Origin: Citrus sinensis
Taxonomy: Eukaryota; Streptophyta; Magnoliopsida; Sapindales; Rutaceae
DNA: 64,000 nucleotides
Assembly (NCBI RefSeq): GCF_022201045.2
Contig: NC_068560.1
Span: forward strand, 30,273,501 to 30,337,500
Direction of reading: 5' to 3'
The position numbers and the translations under genes are program-made. The notes under the pieces were generated by a model. That model did not search any database and was not told where the DNA came from. It was given only the letters and a program-made list of their open reading frames with translations. Positions 21,748 to 32,680 of this stretch are shown here, in pieces. Position 1 is the first letter of the stretch. Every line of letters begins with the position of its first letter.

Positions 21748-22876
21748 GCTTGATAGCATTTTAATTGTAAACTAATTAATATTATGTTTAATGAAATTAA
21801 CCAAAGAACGAGGCAAGTGGTCCAACAACACATCTAATGCAGCAGCACAAGTATGCTTGATGATGATTTGGGTCAGTTGGTGGTTCCATTTGACTAGTTT
21901 GTGCCTTTGTGCACATGGTTCAAGATTGGATGCATCATTGCATTATATTATGCTTAACTGGAATGTTCACATGGGATAAAGGGGGAAATGAATGATTGTT
22001 TTAAGATCACAGCAGTGTCACAGGGCGTGGGAGGTGGGACTAATTTCACTTCGGCATCAAACATCTCCTGGTTAACTGGCCTGACCCCCGGTAACTTCTA
22101 GTCTAAGAAAATTGGTGGGACAAAACCCCATCACATCTCAATTCTCCTTGTCCAGTTTGCCATGCTTGCATATGCATGTAAGAAAATATCTCACATTCCA
22201 ATTCTATTATTGATTCAAAAGATGATTGAATAATTGATATAACAATTACTATTAATGATTGTCTAAGATTAACAGTAGTCCTCCTGCTTAGAAATGAAGA
22301 AAACCCAAAGAGGAGAAAAACAGACACAAATCTTAGAGAAGAAAGTCGCCCAAAGCAAAAGCCTTCTTTGCATTAAGAAAATGATTGATTTTTTTTGCAG
22401 TAGAGATGCGTTGAATATAGTATGGAACATATCAGGTACGGTGCCAGAATGAGTTCACAAAACAATCAAAGATATTTGTGTGAATGGTCCCCATTCTTTC
22501 TTGGTGCATAACAACAAGACAAATAAGATGTTTTCCAAGTGGACAGAATATACATGTAATTCAATTTAGATTATTACTAAATTAAACAAGACTTGAAATT
22601 TACTGTGATTTTATTCACAACCACTAATTTGAGAAGAGACAAAAAGCGGGGGAAAAAAAATCAGAGTGAGAAGGGTGGGTTGTTCGGTGGACAAAATTAA
22701 ATGATTCACAAACTTTAATCATCTACAGACAACTCTGCTTTCTTTTGGTCTCCGCAATCCCCTCCCCTGCAACTCACATTTCCTTATCTTCTCCTCTTGC
22801 TATTTCTTGCTATTAGAATTTAGTTGCATTTTTTCTGTTAGCAGAGTTGAGAATTCATCAAAAACAAATTAATATT
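21748..22876. other. Intergenic and WLIM1 promoter/5' UTR
   Basis: No gene seen apart from the promoter and leader of WLIM1; the pyrimidine-rich stretch at about 22735-22840 looks like 5' UTR. The short ORFs here have no family content. Confidence 0.45.
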
Positions 22877-24128
22877 ATGGCAGCAGCATTTGCAGGGACA
22901 CAACAGAAATGCATGGCTTGTGACAAGACTGTGTATCTGGTTGATAAGCTAACAGCTGACAATCGTATCTATCATAAAGCCTGCTTCAGATGCCACCACT
23001 GCAAAGGAACCCTCAAGGCATTTATTAATTTTGATCCTTTATTTTTTATTTTCATTACATCCATTTTGCCATTGATGAATGACTTAGGCCTCCTTGTAAG
23101 ATTCTGCGGTTACCAGACGTGTCTAAACTAAGTGATCTGAGGATTGCGTCCTAGTTTTAGTAAGATTTAATTTTCATTCTTATAACTGATGGTTCCAGCC
23201 TGTCATTTTAATTAATCTCAATTAGGAGATGTCCATTTCCTCTCAGATCTTTGATATCAAATGTGAGCTGATTGCAAATTTACGGCTGAGGATCAGATTG
23301 TACTTGTGCAATTGCTTATCTGCTTTCTTCAATTTTTATTGACAAGTAGATCTATCTTTTGCTTGCAGCTTGGCAACTACAATTCTTTTGAGGGAGTTCT
23401 ATACTGCAGGCCACACTTTGATCAACTATTTAAGAGAACCGGCAGTCTTGACAAAAGCTTTGAAGGTACCACAGGCAGAAACCAGAACAGCAAATTATAT
23501 TTCCTCTTTCTCTTGGTGGCTCAATCTGATGTATTCCTATTCACTTGTATTATCTTTCCAGGGACACCAAAGATTGCAAAGCCAGAGAAACCCATTGATG
23601 GCGAGGTATTTCTTGAATTATTGATGCTATATATAAAACGTGCGTATCTAGTACCTCCCATGGATCTTGATCACTAGCTGCTTTGAACAGAAACCTAATG
23701 TCGCTAAAGTTTCAACTATGTTTGGTGGAACCAGAGAAAAGTGTGTTGGCTGTAAGAACACTGTCTATCCAACGGAGAAGGTAACGATTTGAATCTTCAA
23801 CTTTTCAACAATTTCCAATTTATTTTAGCAAGCATAACTTTATAAGCACACATTCTCTATATACTCTGCCTCTAACGTTTTAAGATTTGTCGGCCAAAAG
23901 GTTTCGGTTAATGGCACTCCTTATCACAAGAGCTGCTTCAAATGCAGTCATGGAGGTTGTGTGATTAGCCCATCCAACTACATTGCACATGAGGGCAGAC
24001 TCTATTGCAAACATCACCATAATCAACTCATCAAAGAAAAAGGTAATCTGAGCCAGCTTGAGGGCGAGCATGAGAAAACTTCAGTGAATGCGAATGAGAG
24101 GGTCAATGGAAAGCAAGTTGATGCATAA
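22877..24128 (+). CDS. WLIM1: WLIM1 two-LIM-domain actin-bundling protein
   Basis: Plant CRP-like LIM protein of the widely expressed WLIM1 class. These proteins bind and bundle actin filaments in the cytoplasm and some also enter the nucleus and bind DNA. Five exons give 199 aa: 22877-23017, 23369-23465, 23562-23605, 23691-23780, 23901-24128. LIM1 shows the zinc ligands in QKCMACDKTVYLVDKLTADN and YHKACFRCHHCKGTLK, closing with GVLYCRPHFDQLF. LIM2 has EKCVGCKNTVYPTEK, YHKSCFKCSHGGC and GRLYCKHHHNQL. The inter-LIM linker is PKIAKPEKPIDGEKPN. Intron 1 has a GC donor (AAG then GCATTT) with a normal acceptor; there is no GT alternative that preserves the frame. The acceptor before exon 5 (GCCAAAAG) has a weak pyrimidine tract. 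The gene converges with the F-box gene 541 bp downstream. Confidence 0.93.
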
Positions 24129-24669
24129 ATATTATCTGCTCTGCTGCAATGCCTGTGTTTTGATCCCATTATCTTCCCACTAATTCGCCTGCATTCCAAA
24201 TGCCTCCTCCGTGCTTAGTTACAAGACATTACTTCTTCGTATTTTTAATTGAATTTGTGTGGGTTTTTGTTTATTATGTTCAGATGCAATGTGGATGCTG
24301 AATTGAGATGCCAAGACCTGTTTGATTCTCAGTATATGCTGTGTTGAGATGTGATGGTGTAATTTTGACATTTTGGGAACCCTTATTGCACTTTTTTGAC
24401 GCCGCTCCTATATCTATCTCCCAGTGATGATAATATTATGGCACGGTCAACTTCAAGGGAAAAAAAAAAGGAAAAACTTAAAGCATTTATATTGAGAAAA
24501 TTAATAAATTACGGGCTGAAGAGAAACTGCAAGGATTTAATCATAAACAATAAATTTATGATATCCACAAGAGGACATGGTACACAGTGCTGCAATCCAT
24601 AACTGGCATCCAGCAACAGATTTATTTTGTACACAGATGATTCCCAAACAAGGATATCATTCAATCATA
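24129..24669. other. Convergent 3' flanks, no gene seen
   Basis: Contains the 3' UTR of WLIM1 and the 3' UTR of the F-box gene on the other strand. No independent gene is supported. Confidence 0.5.
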
Positions 24670-26558
24670 TCAAACCTCCACTGCGTCAAGAAGACAGCCA
24701 TCTTCAACCATACGCTTGAGGTCTATGATAAAATTATCCCAAAAAAACCCAAATCCAAATGTCCCATCCTTGTACTGCCAAATCCTCCCCTCTCCTTGTG
24801 GAGGGTTTGCAGAGATTCCTGATGAATCTCGAACTACTAGATCATAACTTGAGTTTATGTACATTATGTGAGAGACAACCTCATCTTCTGTCCCTCTCCA
24901 TGGCTGTTGGCAATGTATTGGATTTGCTGCTGCAAGCGCACGGCGATGTGCGCGACTATCATATAAATATTCTTCGTCTGGTGAAAATGGGAACTTGATT
25001 AATGTAGTATTTGACGTCCAAAACACTGGTGCAGCAGAACCAGAAGATAAGTCACTAACCCTTCTGCAGATAATGCCCCCAACATCATATGCCACAAGAT
25101 AAAAATCCAAGTTAATATCATCACATATTCCCTGCAATATGATGCCGGTGAAAGAGGTCAAACGAGCTGTGATGTAGAATTGAGGCACATCACCGTCTTC
25201 CAACTAACTATAGAAGTAACAAACAATTAAAGAAAACAAGCAGTTAAAACATTGCAGCAGTCCCTCAAGAATTTTGAATTTCTAATCTCACAAATCAGTC
25301 AAGGAGAAATGGAAGTACACAGAACAAACATCTTTGTGTATGCATTTGCCAGCACTCAGTATCCAGTTCACAATAGCAAACTGAAATACACAGCTTGCTA
25401 AACCACAATCCCCAATTCAAAGCAAAAAGTTGTTCATCATTATTCAAAGCAGTTCATCAATTCAAAACAAAGACAAATGATTACGTTAAAATCAAACATT
25501 AATATGCTTATATATCACATATAATTTGTTTAGCCAGCCATCACTTCTGATTTTCAAGTAAGCAAACCATAAATCATATTTCACCACAACGACAAACAAA
25601 GCTAATCTAAACTATTGTGCAATAAATGCTACAAGCATGTACAAGCGCATCATGTATATACACAAATGCAACAGAAAGGTATTGACAACACCTTCCATAA
25701 ACCCTGCAAAGGGCGGGCAGGAGTGGGCGAGAAATCTACGATCTTCACAAAATGTTCAGGCTCCCACCTCCTTCTGCCCTGCCTCTCCTTCTCTTTCTTC
25801 CTCTGTTTCCTCCATGCCCTCTCCCCGCCTGGGGATATCTTATTCGCCAATTGCGTATACATTTCCGTTACCAAACACTCCTCTGAACTCCCCTCGCCGC
25901 CATCTTCTGTTCTCGAATTCAGATTCAATAAGCTTGGACTCTTTCCCAACACAATGCTTCTATATTCTGGATAAAAACTAGCGTAATTTTCCTCAACAAG
26001 AACATGACAGCCCCCCATGAAATTAACATTCACTGAGACAAAATCCTCAACAAATCCCAGCTGACAACATTTGACAAAATCGTCCCACAAATTAATTTCC
26101 CCATTAGGTTGGAGAAAATTAACCATTTCCCCATCGGGACTCAAACTCATCCATAAAAACGGAGACTTTAAGACATTGTAAGTGCCGTCATGGGAGGGGG
26201 AAACCCTAGAGCCAGCCAGAAACGAGGGCCCCCACTCGAAGAAAATCAACGGTGGAGATGAGAAATTGACGGCCGGTTGACCTCCGCTTCTGCGCCAGAA
26301 ACCAATCAGATTCTCACATTCGCTGAGGGTTTTGTAGAGGAGCTTGTACGCAATCTTGCCGTCTCCCCATTTCTTGATCTCGGTCTCTGCGCCCCACCGC
26401 CTCTCGCACATTGAGTACCAAAGCTTGTCGTCGCTGTTGCAGAGGGAACCGAATCGCTTCGATGTGCAGGCGAAGGTGGCGATTTCTTTTGGGGAGAGGA
26501 AAGACAGAACGGTGAGCTGGACGTCTTCAGGAAAATCAGAGAATGAAAATGACTCCAT
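24670..26558 (-). CDS. F-box protein, At3g12350-like
   Basis: Substrate-receptor-type F-box protein expected to join SKP1-cullin-F-box ubiquitin ligases. Two exons, 26558-25692 and 25131-24670, join in phase 0 to give 442 aa, matching the Arabidopsis At3g12350 group in length. The N-terminal F-box is MESFSFSDFPEDVQLTVLSF, then LSPKEIATFACTSKRFGSLC and DDKLWYSMCERRWG (residues about 7-55). The family-specific middle includes KLLYKTLSECENLIGFWRRS and WGPSFLAGSRVSPSHDGTYN; a basic patch AWRKQRKKEKERQGRRRWEP precedes the exon junction ...LQGLWK/GICDD. Exon 2 carries FYLVAYDVGGIICRRVSDLS and ends DGCLLDAVEV. The intron (25132-25691) is GT-AG. Targets are unknown. No defects are seen. Confidence 0.88.
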
Positions 26559-27806
26559 TATGTTTCTGAAATTCTTACTGTAGTTTTCCTGAGGAAAGTT
26601 CGTCAGTTTTGTCCAAAACTGGAAAGGAGAGATTAAGGGGGGTGTGGGATTTGGTAGATTCTTGGAGAAGAGGGAATAATTCTGTTACACTACCGTACAG
26701 AAGACGAAACTTTCTCGTTACTAGTCTTGGGTTTTGGTGTTGAGGGTATAATTGTAATTTTGGATTTGTGAAAGAGTTGTTTCCGAAAGAAAAGTAAAAC
26801 TTTCAACTGTAATTTCAATTAAGCTTGCCTAACATGTGCTGCTTAGTGATTTGACCTAAGTGATTTAATTAATTGCATATTTGCATTGTTCACGGCACAG
26901 ACTACCGTATTAGTAATTTTTTTTTTACAACTTATTAGTAATTTTATTAGTCAATGATGAAATAGAATCTATTTTCATACAGTATATAACGTGGAGTAGT
27001 CGAGTAGCCCATGGCAAGGACTCCTACAGAACCTTCTCTCACTTTATATAATTAGATTGAGTCATATTATGATGTGTTCCCTTGAATAATTAATATAGAC
27101 TGTAATTCACGCAATGAAAATGAAAATCAGCAGCCCTTTCTTTTTAATGGGCCAAGTTGCATGAGCACAGCCCGTCGTGGTCCTTCAATCGGCCAATGGG
27201 GGTTAGTTCCACAGCCCACGGGCTTTCTCCGGCATGACTTAAGTTATGTGCGACGGCCGCCCTTCAAAATATCTTAAGTACCTTAAGTAATTAAAAAAGT
27301 GAATTAATTCATTTTTTCTATTCTAAATGTAATGTCAATTAAACACTTGAAACAAATTATTGTTTTAATAAATTTTTTACACGCACTCTATTTCATAATT
27401 TATATTTATATTTTAAATTTAATTAAAAATATTTAAAAAAATATATAAGGGTTTAGAATTTTGGAGATAGGAATTATTTAATTAAAATAAAATAGTTGAA
27501 GATTTTCATATGGATTTTATAACTAAAAATTCAAAAGAAATACTTCTTTAAGGTAAAAAAAAAAATTTGTGAGAAAATAGTTAATTTTAAAATATGAATG
27601 GGGTGTTATAAGAATTTACAGGAGTGTTAAAAGCTGCACTCTTTGAGTTTTGCTAGGCAAGGTATAAACATGAGCCCGCTAGGCCGAACATGGTAAGAAA
27701 TATCACACATACTTACATGGATGTTGTATGTAGTATGTTTTCCATCGACTTCATTTTTTGACAGGAAATTATGACTTAATTTTTGTTTTTTTGGACCCAT
27801 CCAATC
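26559..27806. other. Intergenic, no gene seen
   Basis: F-box gene promoter followed by AT-rich DNA. No coding sequence or clear transposon ends were found. Confidence 0.5.
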
Positions 27807-27815
27807 TAATGATTT

Positions 27816-28036
27816 TTTTTTTTTTTTGTCTTATCCACGAGGTATCCTGGGGAGGGTCCCAACTGTGGGAGACACCTTTAAGCCCGTACCACAACCCAGA
27901 CTAGAAGTCCCCGCTCGAACCGGGAGGCACAGGTTCTCCCAACAAAGGCGACTTCCCTGCGACTCGAACTGGGGAGCAAACCCAGTCAAGCCACTTAAGG
28001 GGACTCCATTGCCAGTGGAGCCAACACTTTGTTGGT
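27816..28036 (-). mobile_element. SINE-like retroposon with poly(A) and 9-bp TSD
   Basis: A GC-rich island of about 220 bp in AT-rich DNA, read on the minus strand. It begins CCAACAAAGTGTTGGCTCCA, includes CAGTTCGAGTCGCAGG and GGTTCGAGC, each resembling a pol III B box, and ends with GTGGATAAGAC followed by about 15 A. It is flanked by TAATGATTT at 27807-27815 and 28037-28045. The size, poly(A), pol III-like boxes and target duplication fit a tRNA-related plant SINE. The A box is not clear-cut. I could not find another copy in this window. Confidence 0.72.
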
Positions 28037-28554
28037 TAATGATTTATTTTAAAAGTAAATAAATAATATTTAAAATGTCATTAATCTATTAGTGAATGGA
28101 AGCAAGTAATATGGCCATACTGCCAATGAATGGCACGATCAGCTGTCTCTTATTATGAAAGCAAAATATTAAAATTTGAAGTCTTAAGAGAATACCGTTT
28201 CATTTGAGGAGGGGAGGAGAGAGTTGCCATCATATAGTTATTTTCAAAAATGCAGTTCTTAAAAATAACTCAAAATTGGGTAGTAGCTTAAAAATGTTTA
28301 AATTTAAATTGAAACACAAAGAGGACATAAACATTATATCATAAAAAAATTAAGAAAGATTTTAGTTTACTTCCGTTATATTATACTAAATGCATATATG
28401 ATATGTTTATATTTATTTAAAAAAATTATAATATAACTAATAGTTACCTTTAATTCATGCACACATATCATAGTGAGAATAATATAATAGAAATATTTTA
28501 GAATCTCTAAAACATCACCCACCATAAATAACACCAACCACAAATTGTCAATGG

Positions 28555-28730
28555 ACCTTTAGTTTAGGGGTGAATCTCTACTCTTGTAGTTAAGCATGAT
28601 TGTGAAAGTATGGGTTCAAGTTTTCATAAACTCAAACTCCCTCAATTAAGCATTATGTATGATTGTGTGGTGGGTTCAAGTTTTCATAAACTCAAACTCC
28701 CTCAATTAAGCATTATGTATGATTGTGTGG
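28555..28730 (+). repeat. Perfect 60-bp tandem duplication in a tRNA-like repeat
   Basis: The 60-bp unit at 28611-28670 is repeated exactly at 28671-28730. The unit begins TGGGTTCAAGTTTTCATAAA, whose GGTTCAAG core resembles a pol III B box, and the flank just before (TTAGTTTAGGGGTGAATCTC) resembles an A box. This could be the head of an old tRNA-derived SINE with a recently duplicated internal unit. Zero differences between copies means a very recent duplication or an assembly artefact. A further 20-odd-bp repeat (AAAATGCAAGTAGAGCAGAG and its copy) follows at about 28757-28801. Confidence 0.9.
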
Positions 28731-28812
28731 AGTTATTTACACGTCTTTGTTCCTTGCAAAATGCAAGTAGAGCAGAGACAAAATGCAAGTAAAGCAGAGA
28801 CATCTCTCGCCT

Positions 28813-29010
28813 ATGAGAGTTATTTGTCTGAGTATATACTTCATAGAATTTAATGTAATAATGTAAAATTTAGTTATGTAATAATGTAAGTTATAGTTAG
28901 ACATCATTATCTGTGAGAGTTATTTGTCTAAGCATGTACTTCATATAATTTAATATAATAATGTAAATTCTAGTTATATATTGTAAATATATGTGTAATC
29001 TAATAATATT
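28813..29010. repeat. 100-bp diverged tandem duplication
   Basis: TGAGAGTTATTTGTCTGAGT at about 28814 recurs as TGAGAGTTATTTGTCTAAGC at about 28914. Both are followed by ACTTCATA(G/T)AATTTAAT and ATAATGTAAA, so the period is 100 bp. Together with the 60-bp and 20-bp repeats just upstream this makes a 450-bp nest of short tandem duplications. No gene is involved. Confidence 0.75.
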
Positions 29011-29158
29011 ATATATAATCGGTATATAAAAAAAAACCAACCATAAATTATACATCACTCGTGACACCTTAGCACACTTTGCCAAGATAATAAAAAAAGA
29101 AGAAAAAAAGAAAAATCTAGATTGAAACTTTCACGCGTCACTATGACTTGATCCGGCA

Positions 29159-31338
29159 TCAAAAGTCCTTGGTCTCACCCTCCCCCTCAACAGACGCCAA
29201 GATCCCACCACCACTTTTCGGATCCTTGGAATCACGGCGCTTCAACTTTCTATCAGCACCGTCAAATATTTGACCAAGGAGTCCTTCGATTGACTCGGGA
29301 CTAACGTACGATTTGGCTTGGACCAAAGTCGAATTCGAGTTCAAGAACTCAGTATAAGCCGGAATTAGAAACTTTACAGTGGCTTCTCTAATCTGCTCCC
29401 TCAAATCAACGTCAGGAATGTTATAAAGCCCTCTATGCCTCAGTGAAATCTCATCAAAACCCTTGAGAAAAGCCTCCATTTTACCTCTTATAACAGCTAC
29501 TCCAGCGTCGTTAGCCTCTTCTTCCATGTCCAGCAATCCAACAAGAGGTCCCCAAGCTTGCATTTGATACATGTAAGCTGATTCCTCAGCCACAACTTTG
29601 TACTTCTCTTTCATGTCTTGTTCTCCGATTAGCTTCCCCAGTTCCGTGTTTCTAGTTCTCATATAAATGTACCAGTAAGTGTTCATAGAAAACACATGGG
29701 GCATGACCCTGTCTTTGTAATATGACCTTTTCGATTCAATGTTTCTCTGAAGAGCTTCCATGACATTGGAAATTGCTTCTTGGAGTAAATTCTCATGGGT
29801 TTCAGGTTTGGACAGGATACCAGCTTTCCATATTTGTTCTGTTCGAAGAACTTTGGCCATGGATACACTGTAAGTCTCAGTAGCGAGGTACTTGAGATAA
29901 TTAATTGCGTATCTTACAAGTTTCGGAACCGAGCCATCTTTCGGAGGTGGAAACCCGTCCGCATTGCCCTCTATTTGAAGACCAAATTCCCAAAACACTC
30001 CGCTTGAAGCATGGACGAGTAATTTTTCTAATTCTCTGAATCTTTTACAAATGTCAGCTCCAGCTTCACCTTCAAAAATCTCTGTGAATTGGATTTTAAG
30101 CTTCTCCAAGGAATCGAACATGTCTAAGAGCTTGAACAACTTCTGGGGCTCTTTGCTACTCCTTGCTACGCCTTCGCCAAATCGGAAAAATACTGCCATG
30201 AGTTTGTCCGCAATCTTTACAAAGCACTCTCGCCAAATGACTCCATCCATTATTCCTCCCAAAACTTGGATGCTAAGTCTCTTTTCTGATACTATAACTG
30301 TTTTAACTGCAAGTTCGAAGTGTTTTATCCAGAGAGTTATTGCTGTCTCCAAGCTCTCCCACTCCATCTCATCTATTTGCTCCGGAGTGTATGTTTTCAA
30401 ATAATCTGGATTTAGCTGCATTAGTGCTTTTGCTGCCCTTCTGTATCTCACCTAAAAATCAAAACACACACAGATACACACATGACAAAAATTGAACACT
30501 CAACTGATGATAATTCAAACTTGATTAACAAAATTCCAAGCTATAAACTTACCTTTACAAAAATATCGATGCATATATCTAGACAATCATTGGCAGCCAG
30601 GGTTTCTGAAATTCGGCTAAGAACTTGAACCTCCAATTCTGAGGCCAGGTCAGAAGGCACCATCTGATCAGCTTCTTTATCTTCACTCAACTCGTTTATA
30701 TTTTGATGCCTAGCTTGCAGTAATATACCCTCAAACTCATCCTGTAAATTTAGCAAAGCCTGATCAAGCAGCCCTTCAAACCTCATGGCATCAACCTCAG
30801 TTTCATAGAGGGCCTTAAGAGTAACTAAAGTCTCTCTCAATCTATGCGTTCGAAACTGATCAGTGGCTTTAGTCCTGCTCAAGAACTCCACTACCTCTTG
30901 AAGCTTATGAATCACTGGCTCCCCATCTTGGTTGATGGTGTTTAAAGTCGCGTTAAGCTGATCGACACAATCGACGTATTTGAGCAGTAGTTTGAGTCTT
31001 TTTTGGGAGTCTCTGAGAGAGGATGCTCTGGAGGAGAGTTGAAGAAGCCTGTGTTGAAGAGACTCAGCGAGCTTGAAGCTATCGACGAGTGCAAGAGCAG
31101 GGGAGACTGCTCGGTTAATTCTGGTTTCGAGTGCTTTGGTGGTCATAGCCAAGGAGTGTAAAGGCGCTATACTTCTTGATGCTGCGGAAATTGTCTCTTC
31201 GATTGTGTCAAAATTTTTGTCAATCTTTCCAAGTTTATCTTCCATTTTTGCTGATGCTTTCAGGATTTTTTTCAAGTCTGCGCAGGCTGACTCCAGCTTC
31301 ATCAGCGTTGAATCCTCCTCGGCGACGGCGAGAGCCAT
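29159..31338 (-). CDS. EXO70 exocyst subunit
   Basis: A member of the plant EXO70 family, the exocyst subunit that binds membrane phosphoinositides and directs secretory vesicles to the plasma membrane. Two exons, 31338-30553 and 30451-29159, join in phase 0 across a 101-bp GT-AG intron to give 692 aa, the usual size. The start MALAVAEEDSTLMKLE is the first ATG that leads into the conserved helical rod (ETRINRAVSPALALVDSFKL). The exon junction falls in IFVK/VRYRRAAKALMQLNPD. The C-terminal EXO70 domain contains KTYTPEQIDEMEWESLETAI, FFRFGEGVARSSKEPQKLFK, LLDMFDSLEKLK, VRYAINYLKYL, HVFSMNTYWYIYMRTRNTEL and GLLGQIFDG. Plant EXO70s form many subfamilies; the sequence reminded me of the G/I side rather than A, but I cannot place it firmly. 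No breaks are seen. Confidence 0.9.
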
Positions 31339-31503
31339 GATTGAACTTGATTGATACTGAATGTATGTTTTTATTCTGTGGGAATTGAATGAATCATGTC
31401 TACTAAGGAATACAATTACTTCTCTTGTCCATTGACAAGAACAATGGCTTACGTGTAAAAGACGATGGAAGACTCGATCATCTCGATACAGAACTGGACA
31501 CAA

Positions 31504-32680
31504 ATGGCATTAACCTGTGCAAAACAGACAAATGAGTAAAAGAAAAACCAGGAATATGGAGCCGATAATATTTATATCGAATAATCGAAAATATTTCGCA
31601 CGTACAGCCGGTATTGATTCTTCAAATTAAAGAAGCTGGAGTCGCTCCAAAACAAGCCAGTTGGCGTAAGACATTTGCTGCTTGCAGGTTATTTAGCCAA
31701 TCATCATCCTCCGTATGCACCTTGTTGCATTAACCATTAGTATAAAATTAAGCGAATATTTTTATAAGATAAACAAATTTCAAGTTAAGTCACGTAAATT
31801 TATTTTTTGCTTCTAGTAAACTTGAAATTGTAGCATATATCAAGGGGAAAAAAATATTATAATTGTAGCAATTTTGTGTCTGCAAATAATTGATTTTTTA
31901 TTTTTTTTATAATGTAAATTTTTATGGTGTCAATGCTCAAAGTTGACAAAAGATGTATTATTTTAAAAGTAAAAATTAACTTCTTAATTATTATGCTAAT
32001 GCTACCTGCAAGCAAAAGCCGTGGCACAATTCCTTGTAAGTGCTTGTTCCTTGCAAGTGCTTGTTTAATATGACCTATTTAAAGATTATAAGAACTTATT
32101 TAATCTCATAAATTCTTTTTAATATTTTTGTTGTTATTTTTTTTAAAGCATAACTTTCAAAGATTAAATAAATTATTCTTTATTTACTAGCAAAAACTCA
32201 AATTTTGAATTTTTAAGAATAGATGTTAAAAAACCTTTTGACAATATTAAGATATTAAAAATATCATTTACTTATTTGACAATTTTATTTCATTTTTTTG
32301 TAACATAACTTTAAAAATTTGTCGATTAAAATATTTTATAATTTTTAATAAAAACTTTATCTAACAATCAAATAAATAAAATATTTTTTTTAATAAAAAC
32401 TTTATTTATAAAAATATAATAACAAATAAGTCATATTTAAAAGTTTGTAAGACTCCATTAATTAAGCTTGCTCTTGGTAGACCATTTTAGGAAATTTAAC
32501 TTGGGCAAGCAAGATTGACAAATGAGATATCCTGCCACGTCGTGAGGTTAACAGGTCTTTAAACCAGAAACGAAACCTATAAAAGCGCGAAACTTCTAGT
32601 GGATTCACTTAGCTTATTACCTGGCGAGGCTTTGACAGTTTACAGCAATTAACTAATTGATCACCGAAAAAAGGAAAGAA
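31504..32680. other. Intergenic between EXO70 and NDUFS4
   Basis: Divergent promoter region of 1.3 kb. It contains a short imperfect tandem (TTCCTTGTAAGTGCTTG then TTCCTTGCAAGTGCTTG) at about 32030-32065 and AT-rich DNA. A TATAAAAG box at about 32578-32585 lies some 100 bp before the NDUFS4 start codon and is its likely TATA element. Confidence 0.5.
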
